Source: PALG01 sp964495885
GTDB lineage: Bacteria; Bacteroidota; Bacteroidia; Flavobacteriales; Flavobacteriaceae
Reading direction: 5' to 3'
Assembly (NCBI GenBank): GCA_964495885.1
Contig: CAZBWO010000002.1
Coordinates: 124,001 to 188,000 of the forward strand
DNA length: 64,000 nucleotides
Shown here: piece by piece, positions 1 to 6,382 of the stretch
Layout of the letters: each line of letters starts with the position of its first letter
Numbering within the stretch: position 1 is the first letter of the stretch
Position numbers and translations under genes: made by a program
The notes under the pieces: generated by a model
The model's input: only the letters and a program-made list of their open reading frames with translations
The model's database searches: none
What the model was told of the DNA's origin: nothing

Positions 1-648
1 ATGGGTCAGTGTCGCGATGTATCCATAAGTTGGAAAGTTTGTTGTAATACGATCTGCAAAAATATTGGTCACTAATACCAAACTCCCTACAAAATTGTTT
101 TGAGTAGATAGAACCACTTTCGGACTTATGGTTGTTACTTGGTAAGGAAGTAACGGGTTATCTGCAAAATCGAAATTAGCCCCAGCATATACAGAAACTG
201 CAGGGATCAAGTCTGACCATTGAATACGGTTGTTTTTTTTCCAGCTGTAGAGATTTGGCCCCTGTAGTTCCTTTTTTTTGTATGGGTCATAAATTAAATA
301 TTTAGCCCCAAGTGTGTTGCTCTTAAAATTGGAAAAAGTATCTTCTCCCGTAACTCCAGTTGTGTAGGTAACATTATTACTTTGAAAAGACCCCATGAGG
401 CTTACCTCTAATTCTTCTTTCCAGAAGCCATAGCGTACACTATAATCCCAGTTAAATAAATTGGTTTCAGTATTTAAAAGATCATGTTTTTCAACCCCGT
501 AGGTTAGGCCGGTTTCAAATTGAAGCACTTTTTTTCCTACTGAAAATGCACCTTGAGAACCTCCTGGGCGGTTAGTGTTTATCATGTCTGTATATTGAGA
601 GAAAACCAGTGACGGAATGAAAAACAAGAGGCTAAGTAGGATGCGCAT
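1..648 (-). CDS. Outer-membrane transporter-like protein, C-terminus outside window
   Basis: The reading frame opens at ATG 648-646 and stays open to the window edge (216 residues visible, no stop). The first ~19 residues are a signal peptide (MRILLSLLFFIPSLVFSQ). The rest is rich in alternating aromatic and polar residues with Gly/Asn turns, as in beta-barrel proteins. It resembles the MetA-pathway/transporter-like barrel proteins common in flavobacteria, but I could not identify a specific substrate. It is divergent from the DUF4834 gene. The start is supported by the signal peptide directly after the ATG. Function unknown; an outer-membrane location is inferred. Confidence 0.7.
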   Translation of the reverse strand, partial: MRILLSLLFFIPSLVFSQYTDMINTNRPGGSQGAFSVGKKVLQFETGLTYGVEKHDLLNTETNLFNWDYSVRYGFWKEELEVSLMGSFQSNNVTYTTGVTGEDTFSNFKSNTLGAKYLIYDPYKKKELQGPNLYSWKKNNRIQWSDLIPAVSVYAGANFDFADNPLLPYQVTTISPKVVLSTQNNFVGSLVLVTNIFADRITTNFPTYGYIATLTH

Positions 649-729
649 ACGGTTGCTGTTTAAGTCAAAGATAGAAGATTTTATCATTTATTTAATATTT
701 TGTGTCCTTTCTTTTCAGTGAACAATCCG

Positions 730-737
730 TACCTTTG
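730..737 (+). promoter_or_regulatory. -7 promoter element TACCTTTG
   Basis: TACCTTTG matches the Bacteroidota -7 consensus TAnnTTTG and lies 20 bases before the ATG of the DUF4834 gene. I see no well-spaced TTG -33 partner, so this is a partial match only. Confidence 0.5.
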
Positions 738-757
738 AAGGTACATTTTTCAATATA

Positions 758-1033
758 ATGAACAGTTTTCTTAAAACGATTTTAATCCTTCTTTTGGTAT
801 ATTTTGGTCTTCGGTTTGCATTTCGGCTTGCCAAGCCTTATCTCATGCGATTTTTGGCCAAAAAGATGAGTGAAAAATTTGAAAAATCATTTGGTGGAAA
901 TCCGTTTGAAGGATTTAACCAGTCTCAAACCTCCAGGCAGGAAGGAGAAGTTGTGATAGATAAGACCCCTTCACGAAATTCAAAAACACAAAAAGTAGTA
1001 GGGGAATATATTGATTTTGAAGAGGTAGAATAA
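758..1033 (+). CDS. DUF4834 family small membrane protein
   Basis: A 91-residue protein with one N-terminal membrane helix (about residues 4-20), a basic juxtamembrane stretch (LAKPYLMRFLAKKM), then a soluble tail ending in VVGEYIDFEEVE, an ending I associate with flavobacterial DUF4834 proteins. No catalytic motif is visible. It lies 75 bases upstream of the YfhO-like gene on the same strand and may be cotranscribed with it. Function unknown. The family call is from memory of the sequence pattern. Confidence 0.75.
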   Translation: MNSFLKTILILLLVYFGLRFAFRLAKPYLMRFLAKKMSEKFEKSFGGNPFEGFNQSQTSRQEGEVVIDKTPSRNSKTQKVVGEYIDFEEVE

Positions 1034-1108
1034 CGACGATTTCTTCCTTTATTTCCATAGCGATCCTAATATTTTTCATAATTTGCCTTTTTAAAAATAC
1101 ATCTGTGT

Positions 1109-3562
1109 ATGGGTTTCGATTTTAAGAAAGTATTGCCTCACTTTGCAGTCCTTGTTCTTTTTGTGATAATCTCTGTTGGGTATTTTCATCCTGTCCTAAA
1201 AGGAAAAACCATTTTTCAAAGTGATATTGTACAATATACAGGGATGGCCAAGCAGCAACGGGACTTTCAGCAACAAAAAGGAGAAGAAACCTATTGGACC
1301 AATAGTGCTTTTGGAGGGATGCCCACCTATCAACTTGGGGCAAAGTATCCGCATAATTATATCAAAAAACTGGATCTAACACTTCGGTTTTTACCTAGGC
1401 CCGCAGATTATCTATTTCTTTATTTCATAGGTCTTTACATTCTATTACTTGTATTGAAACTTGATTATAAGTTAGCTTTCCTAGGAGCCATAGCCTTTGG
1501 GTTTTCAACCTATTTAATTATCATTTTAGGAGTAGGTCACAATGCAAAAGCCCATGCAATTGCTTATATGCCATTAGTGTTAAGCGGGATTATTTTAACC
1601 TTTCAGGGAGCATTTTGGAAAGGATTTTTCCTTACTGCCATTGCAATGGCATTGGAATTAGTGGCAAATCATTTTCAAATGACCTATTATTTGCTGCTTT
1701 TAGTCATTTGTTTGGGAATTGCTTATTTAATAGATGCCTATCGAAGAAAGCAAATCCCTCATTATTTTAAATCGGTGGGGATTATGGCTTTGGCAGTGGT
1801 TTTGGCGTTGGGATTGAATGCCACCAATTTATTGGCTACAAAGGAATATGCGGCCTTTTCTACCCGAGGGAAAAGTGAAATCTCTATTAATCCAGATGGA
1901 AGTCCGAAGGAATCAAATGATGGCCTTTCATATGACTACATTACAGAATACAGCTACGGAAAATTAGAAACCTTCAATTTATTGGTTCCCAGATTTATGG
2001 GGGGAGGGACTTCTGAACCTTTTCCCGAAAATTCAAAAACAGTGGATGCTTTGATGAAAATGGGTGCTTCTTCAGAGCAAGCAAATATGATTCTCAATCA
2101 AATACCTATGTATTGGGGAACACAGCCTATTGTGGCAGCGCCTGCATATATTGGTGCGGTCATGATCTTTTTGGCCGTGTTGGCATTGTTTCTCGTACGT
2201 GGAAGATTCAAATGGTGGGCAGTTTCTGGTTTACTATTGAGTTTATTACTCTCTTGGGGGGATAATTTTAGCTTCTTAACAGAATTGTTTATAGAGTACG
2301 TTCCGCTTTACAATAAATTTAGAGCGGTCTCCTCCATTCAAGTACTCATAGAGCTTATTATTCCTATATTGGCAATGGTTGGTCTGTATCAATTTTTAAA
2401 TGACGTCAATAAGCCCGAAAAAAGGCAAAAGGCATTATTATGGTCTGGAGGTATTGTGGGGGGATTGTTATTGATCTTCCTAGTTGGGAAATCTGTTCTT
2501 TTTGATTTTGCCAGCCCTTATGATCGTTTTTTTATTGATGAAATGGGGCTTCCTTTTGTAGACGCCATTCGGGAAGATCGTATGTCCTTATTTACAACAG
2601 ATGTAATAAGATCCCTTGTGTTTGTTGTATTAGCCATAGGACTACTTTGGTTATTATTGAAGCAAAAATTAAAGGAAATAATGGTCATTGGCGGACTTCT
2701 ACTATTAATAATGATTGATTTGATAGGAGTTGACCTTCGGTATGTGAATGAAGAAGATTTTGTAAGTGAGCGTATCATGGAACGACCTTTTCAAGCAACT
2801 TCTGCAGATGATGAAGTACTTAAGGATGAAGGTTATTTTAGGATTTTGGATGAAACGGTGGATCCGTTCAATAGTGGAAGAGCTAGTTATTTTCACAATG
2901 CATTGGGAGGATATCATGCTGCGAAACCAGGTAGGGTACGTGATTTATATGAATTTTATATTCAAGGAAGGCCCAAATTGGAAATACTGAATATGATGAA
3001 CGTAAAGTACCGGCTTATTTACACTAATGACGGACAGGTTCTTGCCGAAAAAAATGTGCAAGCCAATGGTCCTGCTTGGTTTGTAGAAAGTGTAATTCCT
3101 GTAGATTCTGCTGATGATGAGCTGCTAATGCTGGATACTTTGAATACCAAAACCACTGCAGTCGTGCTACGTGATATCATTTCTGAATTACCAGTGAAAA
3201 ACATAGAAAGGGATAGTATGGCCACGATTGACTTGACACTTCATGAGCCCAATAAGTTAGTTTATGAAACAGCAAGTAAAACAGATCAATTGGCTGTTTT
3301 TTCCGAAGTGTATTACCCAAATGGTTGGAATGTATATATAGACGGAGAACCAGCTACTTTTTTTAGGGCTAATTATTTGTTGAGAGCCATGGTAGTTCCA
3401 GCTGGAATACATACCGTTAGTTTTGTTTTTGAACCTAAGATTGTTTCGGTGGGCAGCACTTATAGTCTTATTAGTGCTATTATATTGATTATTTTAGGGC
3501 TTATTGCAGTTTTTCTCTTCGGAAAGAAAAGATTTTCCCACGCAGCACAAAACGATGAATAG
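1109..3562 (+). CDS. YfhO family polytopic membrane protein
   Basis: An 817-residue protein with many hydrophobic helices (about 12 or more) through residues 10-560, a soluble region at ~570-770, and a final helix near 780-805 (LISAIILIILGLIAVFLFGK). The acidic periplasmic loop after TM1 (FQSDIVQYTGMAKQQRDF), the FGGMPTYQ motif and the C-terminal beta-rich domain are typical of YfhO proteins, GT-C-like membrane proteins implicated in glycosylation in Firmicutes. Its stop overlaps the next gene (a glycosyltransferase) by 8 bases, suggesting coupled translation and a shared role in surface glycan assembly. The precise substrate is unknown. Confidence 0.85.
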   Translation: MGFDFKKVLPHFAVLVLFVIISVGYFHPVLKGKTIFQSDIVQYTGMAKQQRDFQQQKGEETYWTNSAFGGMPTYQLGAKYPHNYIKKLDLTLRFLPRPADYLFLYFIGLYILLLVLKLDYKLAFLGAIAFGFSTYLIIILGVGHNAKAHAIAYMPLVLSGIILTFQGAFWKGFFLTAIAMALELVANHFQMTYYLLLLVICLGIAYLIDAYRRKQIPHYFKSVGIMALAVVLALGLNATNLLATKEYAAFSTRGKSEISINPDGSPKESNDGLSYDYITEYSYGKLETFNLLVPRFMGGGTSEPFPENSKTVDALMKMGASSEQANMILNQIPMYWGTQPIVAAPAYIGAVMIFLAVLALFLVRGRFKWWAVSGLLLSLLLSWGDNFSFLTELFIEYVPLYNKFRAVSSIQVLIELIIPILAMVGLYQFLNDVNKPEKRQKALLWSGGIVGGLLLIFLVGKSVLFDFASPYDRFFIDEMGLPFVDAIREDRMSLFTTDVIRSLVFVVLAIGLLWLLLKQKLKEIMVIGGLLLLIMIDLIGVDLRYVNEEDFVSERIMERPFQATSADDEVLKDEGYFRILDETVDPFNSGRASYFHNALGGYHAAKPGRVRDLYEFYIQGRPKLEILNMMNVKYRLIYTNDGQVLAEKNVQANGPAWFVESVIPVDSADDELLMLDTLNTKTTAVVLRDIISELPVKNIERDSMATIDLTLHEPNKLVYETASKTDQLAVFSEVYYPNGWNVYIDGEPATFFRANYLLRAMVVPAGIHTVSFVFEPKIVSVGSTYSLISAIILIILGLIAVFLFGKKRFSHAAQNDE

Positions 3563-4838
3563 AGTTCTGGTCATCTGTTATTATTGGCCACCTGCAGGGG
3601 GACCTGGGGTACAACGTTGGTTGAAATTCATCAAATACCTTCCCGATTTTCAGATTAACCCAGTGGTTTATATTCCTAAAAATCCGCACTATCCTATTAT
3701 TGATCATTCATTAACGGAAGAAGTTCCTGAAGATTTAGAGATCCTTCGGTATCCTATCAAAGAACCCTACCGTTATGCAGCCATCTTTTCCCGAAAGAAA
3801 ACAAAACAGATGAGTAGCGGTATATTAGAATCTGAAAACCCTTCATTTTTAGCAAGGGTAATGCAATATATTCGAGGTAATTTTTTCATACCAGATGCAA
3901 GGGTAGGTTGGGTAAAACCTTCGGTAAATTATTTAAAAGAATACCTTTCAAGAAACCCAGATATTCAAACCATCATTACCACGGGACCGCCACACAGCTT
4001 GCATTTGATTGGGATGAAACTAAAAAAAGAAACCGGTGTACAATGGATAGCTGATTTTAGGGATCCATGGACTACGATTCATTATCATCAATCGCTTCCG
4101 CTTACAAAGAAATCGAAGGAAAAGCATAAATACTTGGAACAAGAGGTTCTCCAAACCGCAGACAGGGTAGTGGTGACAAGTCCATCTACGCAAAAAGAGT
4201 TTCAATTAATTAGCGGTCGTTCAGTAGAGCTAATCACCAACGGTTTTGATGATGATTCTGTAGGGGAAGTATCTTTTGATGAAAAGTTTAGCATCGTTCA
4301 CATAGGCTCGTTGCTTAAAAATAGAAATCCAGAAATTTTATGGGAAGTACTTTCAGAAATGATATACGAAATTCCAGAGCTTAAGAAAGATTTGGAAATT
4401 AAATTGGTTGGGGTTGTTGCAGAAGACATTCTGAAACATGTAAATAATAAGGGTTTACAAGATCAAATTGTACTCCCTGGATATGTTGCACACGATGAGG
4501 CAATTGTATTTCAGAAGGCTGCGCAACTACTTCTTCTAATTGAAATGGATAGAGCCGAAACCAAAGCGATTATTCCCGGGAAGCTATTTGAATATCTACG
4601 GGCACAGCGACCTATTTTGGCCTTTGGCCCTGAAGGAAGTGATATTGCACCCATCTTACAGGAAACCCAAAGCGGTCATTTTTTTAAATATACTGAAAAG
4701 GACAGGTTAAAAGCAATACTTCTTCAATATTACCATGCATACAAAAGTGCTTCTTTAAGGAGCGTTTCAAAAGATTGGGAACGTTACCATCGCCGAAATC
4801 TCACTGCTGCCTATGCAACTTTAATTGAATCTCTTTAA
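3555..4838 (+). CDS. Family 4-like glycosyltransferase
   Basis: A 427-residue GT-B type glycosyltransferase. I chose ATG 3555, within the end of the YfhO gene (sequence ATGAATAG), rather than an upstream in-frame start at 3504, because the conserved N-terminus begins MNRVLVICYYWPPAGGPG. The N-terminal domain has TTGPPHSLHLIG and the IADFRDPW motif (~residues 165-172). The C-terminal domain carries a sugar-nucleotide region around PGKLFEYLRAQRPILAFGPEG with the conserved Glu. It probably transfers a sugar to a cell-surface glycan or lipid in the cytoplasm. It is convergent with the next gene across a terminator hairpin. Confidence 0.85.
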   Translation: MNRVLVICYYWPPAGGPGVQRWLKFIKYLPDFQINPVVYIPKNPHYPIIDHSLTEEVPEDLEILRYPIKEPYRYAAIFSRKKTKQMSSGILESENPSFLARVMQYIRGNFFIPDARVGWVKPSVNYLKEYLSRNPDIQTIITTGPPHSLHLIGMKLKKETGVQWIADFRDPWTTIHYHQSLPLTKKSKEKHKYLEQEVLQTADRVVVTSPSTQKEFQLISGRSVELITNGFDDDSVGEVSFDEKFSIVHIGSLLKNRNPEILWEVLSEMIYEIPELKKDLEIKLVGVVAEDILKHVNNKGLQDQIVLPGYVAHDEAIVFQKAAQLLLLIEMDRAETKAIIPGKLFEYLRAQRPILAFGPEGSDIAPILQETQSGHFFKYTEKDRLKAILLQYYHAYKSASLRSVSKDWERYHRRNLTAAYATLIESL

Positions 4839-4844
4839 ATAATT

Positions 4845-4901
4845 GAAACCCCCGCTAGGCAGATACCTAGACAGGGGCTTCTCACTAACCAACCAAAAAA
4901 A
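4845..4901 (-). terminator. Terminator hairpin plus 17-base motif, copy 1
   Basis: Imperfect inverted repeat GAAACCCC...GGGGCTTC (arms near 4845-4852 and 4874-4881) with an inner CTAGG/CCTAG stem. It is followed on the + strand by ACTAACCAACCAAAAAA at 4884-4900. It lies between two convergent genes, so it can end transcription from both sides. On the minus strand the order is stop codon, T-rich GGTTGGTTAGT, hairpin. Copy 2 is at 6216-6279. Confidence 0.7.
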
Positions 4902-4904
4902 TTC

Positions 4905-6062
4905 TTATCCGCGACCTCTGCGCTGAGTAGTTGAGCGATTACTCGTATTCTTACGGCTACTTGTTGTCTTTCTACTCATAGTAGTATTAGATCGTTTTGT
5001 ACTACTATTATTTCTTTTTACAGAAGTGGTTCTTTTGGAAACCGTACTTCTATTTGTCGCTTTAGGCTTAGCAGTAGACTTTCTACTTACTGTACTACTT
5101 CTTTCATAAGAGGTACTTCTTTTTTTAGGTTTTGTATACGTTGAAGTACTTCTATTTCTACTAGTATTCACTTTTGGCTTTCCCTGATTTGAATTACTTC
5201 TTGCTATCGTTTCGCGACGATCCACTTTTGCATTGTTGTTTCGATTTACTTTTGCGGTATTATTGGATCTATTCTTTAGCTGAGAAACCTTCCTATTATC
5301 GTTTCTATTGGATCTACTGCTAATGGCGCTATTTCTTCTATTAGGATTATAGTTTGTATTCACTGCAGTACGTCCATTCTTGTAATGAACCCTACTTCCA
5401 GGTCTATAAAATTCCCTTCTTGCGTTTTTGTAGTTTCTGTAACCAGAGTTATAATGATTTCTATGGTACACATAGCTGTAGCGTCTAGGCGTGTAATACC
5501 TTCTATATGGATAGTCATATACAACACAGTGATTGTATATAGGTCTTACGTAATATATGTGCCATGGGCGATAGACATAGGTTCTATACCAAGGGCTTAC
5601 AAAGCCAGTGCAGTGTGAAAAATATCCGTAAGAATTATAGTGAACATAGAGTCCGCCTACTCTTACAATTCTGCGATTGGTATAGCGTATTTCTACCCTT
5701 CCAGCCTGAATGATACGTCCAAATTCATCATAATAAATAGGAACGTCTTCAATCTGAATCACAGCACCATAATCATCATACTGTACATACGCATCATAAT
5801 TGTAACCAGAATTGTAGTTTATGTTCACTCCAGGAGTATTAATGCTTACATTCACATTACTTGCTCCATTAGGGCCAACATAGACAAAATCAAATTGTCC
5901 ATCAGGAAACACAGAAAATTCTACGCCTCCTTCTACAAAAATATAGGAGTTTCCATCATAATATCGACGGTAATCTTCTGAAGGGCTCTCACTGGCGGCC
6001 TTTGTGGTAAGGATCACGGTAAAGAGAGCAAACAAGAGTGCTGTTACTTTTTTCATAATCAT
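4905..6062 (-). CDS. Secreted Tyr-rich protein with basic low-complexity tail
   Basis: A 385-residue protein of unknown function. The signal peptide is MIMKKVTALLFALFTVILTTKA. ATG 6062 or ATG 6056 could be the start; an upstream TTG at 6065 is less likely. Residues ~25-140 form a beta-rich region (VEGGVEFSVFPDGQFDFVYV, FGRIIQAGRVEIRYTNRRI). Residues ~150-215 are extremely Tyr/Arg/His-rich. The tail from ~220 to the end is a Ser/Thr/Arg/Asn/Lys low-complexity segment with almost no acidic residues. It should be exported; the basic tail could bind polyanions (inference). It has a sigma-54-like promoter upstream and the repeated motif/hairpin element downstream. Confidence 0.75.
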   Translation of the reverse strand: MIMKKVTALLFALFTVILTTKAASESPSEDYRRYYDGNSYIFVEGGVEFSVFPDGQFDFVYVGPNGASNVNVSINTPGVNINYNSGYNYDAYVQYDDYGAVIQIEDVPIYYDEFGRIIQAGRVEIRYTNRRIVRVGGLYVHYNSYGYFSHCTGFVSPWYRTYVYRPWHIYYVRPIYNHCVVYDYPYRRYYTPRRYSYVYHRNHYNSGYRNYKNARREFYRPGSRVHYKNGRTAVNTNYNPNRRNSAISSRSNRNDNRKVSQLKNRSNNTAKVNRNNNAKVDRRETIARSNSNQGKPKVNTSRNRSTSTYTKPKKRSTSYERSSTVSRKSTAKPKATNRSTVSKRTTSVKRNNSSTKRSNTTMSRKTTSSRKNTSNRSTTQRRGRG

Positions 6063-6073
6063 CAATTTTTAAG

Positions 6074-6086
6074 CCTGCGGGGCAGG
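6074..6086 (-). promoter_or_regulatory. GC-rich hairpin in leader of the Tyr-rich protein gene
   Basis: CCTGC-CCC-GCAGG forms a tight 5-bp stem with a 3-base loop, 12-24 bases before the start codon. It stands out in an AT-rich intergenic region and could affect translation initiation. No known riboregulator family is recognised. Confidence 0.4.
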
Positions 6087-6133
6087 GCGGTTTCACATTG
6101 GTTTTTGTTGGTGGTTGTGAACATTTATAATGT

Positions 6134-6149
6134 ACCAACGACCGTGCCA
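6134..6149 (-). promoter_or_regulatory. Sigma-54-like promoter (site B), upstream of Tyr-rich protein gene
   Basis: On the minus strand the sequence reads TGGCACGGTCGTTGGT. The sigma-54 consensus is TGGCACG-N4-TTGCW. The -24 half is perfect and the spacing is correct; the -12 half is TTGG instead of TTGC. The predicted transcription start is near 6123, giving a leader of about 60 bases to ATG 6062. It is strikingly similar to site A at 6344-6359. Presence of rpoN in this genome cannot be seen from the window. Confidence 0.5.
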
Positions 6150-6204
6150 AAATTGTAAACACTTGATTTTATGAGGGTTTTGAAAGGTTTATTAAAAAAG
6201 AGGA

Positions 6205-6333
6205 GTAAGTAAAACGAAAACCCGCCGTTCCTAAGTTGTGGAAGCGGCGGGCTTTCAAAAAAACTAACCAACCAAAAAACTATATAAATGTTATTTTAAG
6301 TAGTTGCTGAATAAGTATTAATATTTGCAACTA
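6205..6333 (-). ncRNA. Candidate ~125-nt small RNA behind sigma-54-like site A
   Basis: There is no ORF of useful length here. The predicted start from site A (about 12 bases past its -12 element, near 6333) coincides with a stem: TAGTTGC (6333-6327) pairs with GCAACTA (6307-6301). Next come an AT-rich linker, the GGTTGGTTAGT motif, and a strong GC hairpin (6256-6216) followed by TTTTCGTTTT. Promoter, 5' stem-loop and terminator in this order are what a small RNA gene looks like. Alternatively it is simply the uvrA 3' region with its terminator. No Rfam family is recognised. Confidence 0.4.
6216..6279 (-). terminator. Terminator hairpin plus 17-base motif, copy 2
   Basis: Arms CCCGCCG (6221-6227) and CGGCGGG (6245-6251) extend with flanking AAA/TTT pairs and an inner TTCC/GGAA. 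On the minus strand it is followed by TTTTCGTTTT, a plausible rho-independent terminator for uvrA or the candidate small RNA. The adjacent ACTAACCAACCAAAAAA (6263-6279, + strand) is identical to the motif at 4884-4900. Confidence 0.75.
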
Positions 6334-6343
6334 TTATATAGAT

Positions 6344-6359
6344 AACAAACAGCGTGCCA
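6344..6359 (-). promoter_or_regulatory. Sigma-54-like promoter (site A)
   Basis: On the minus strand the sequence reads TGGCACGCTGTTTGTT. The -24 half matches TGGCACG perfectly, spacing is correct, and the -12 half is TTGT instead of TTGC. It lies 24 bases past the uvrA stop, and no protein-coding gene begins between it and the hairpin at 6216-6256. Confidence 0.5.
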
Positions 6360-6382
6360 AAAACATTAGAGGCCTTGTAGAT

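Larger units (their letters stand above)
6063..6382. other. 320-base intergenic region between uvrA and the Tyr-rich protein gene
   Basis: This gap holds, in minus-strand order: sigma-54-like site A, the candidate small RNA with its 5' stem-loop, the 17-base motif and terminator hairpin, sigma-54-like site B, and a GC-rich leader hairpin. I see no conserved ORF in it. Confidence 0.7.

Noticed and set aside
5640..5981. 113-residue + strand frame inside the Tyr-rich gene
   Set aside because: Ile/Asn/Ser-rich shadow of the opposite strand without any recognisable start context or family.
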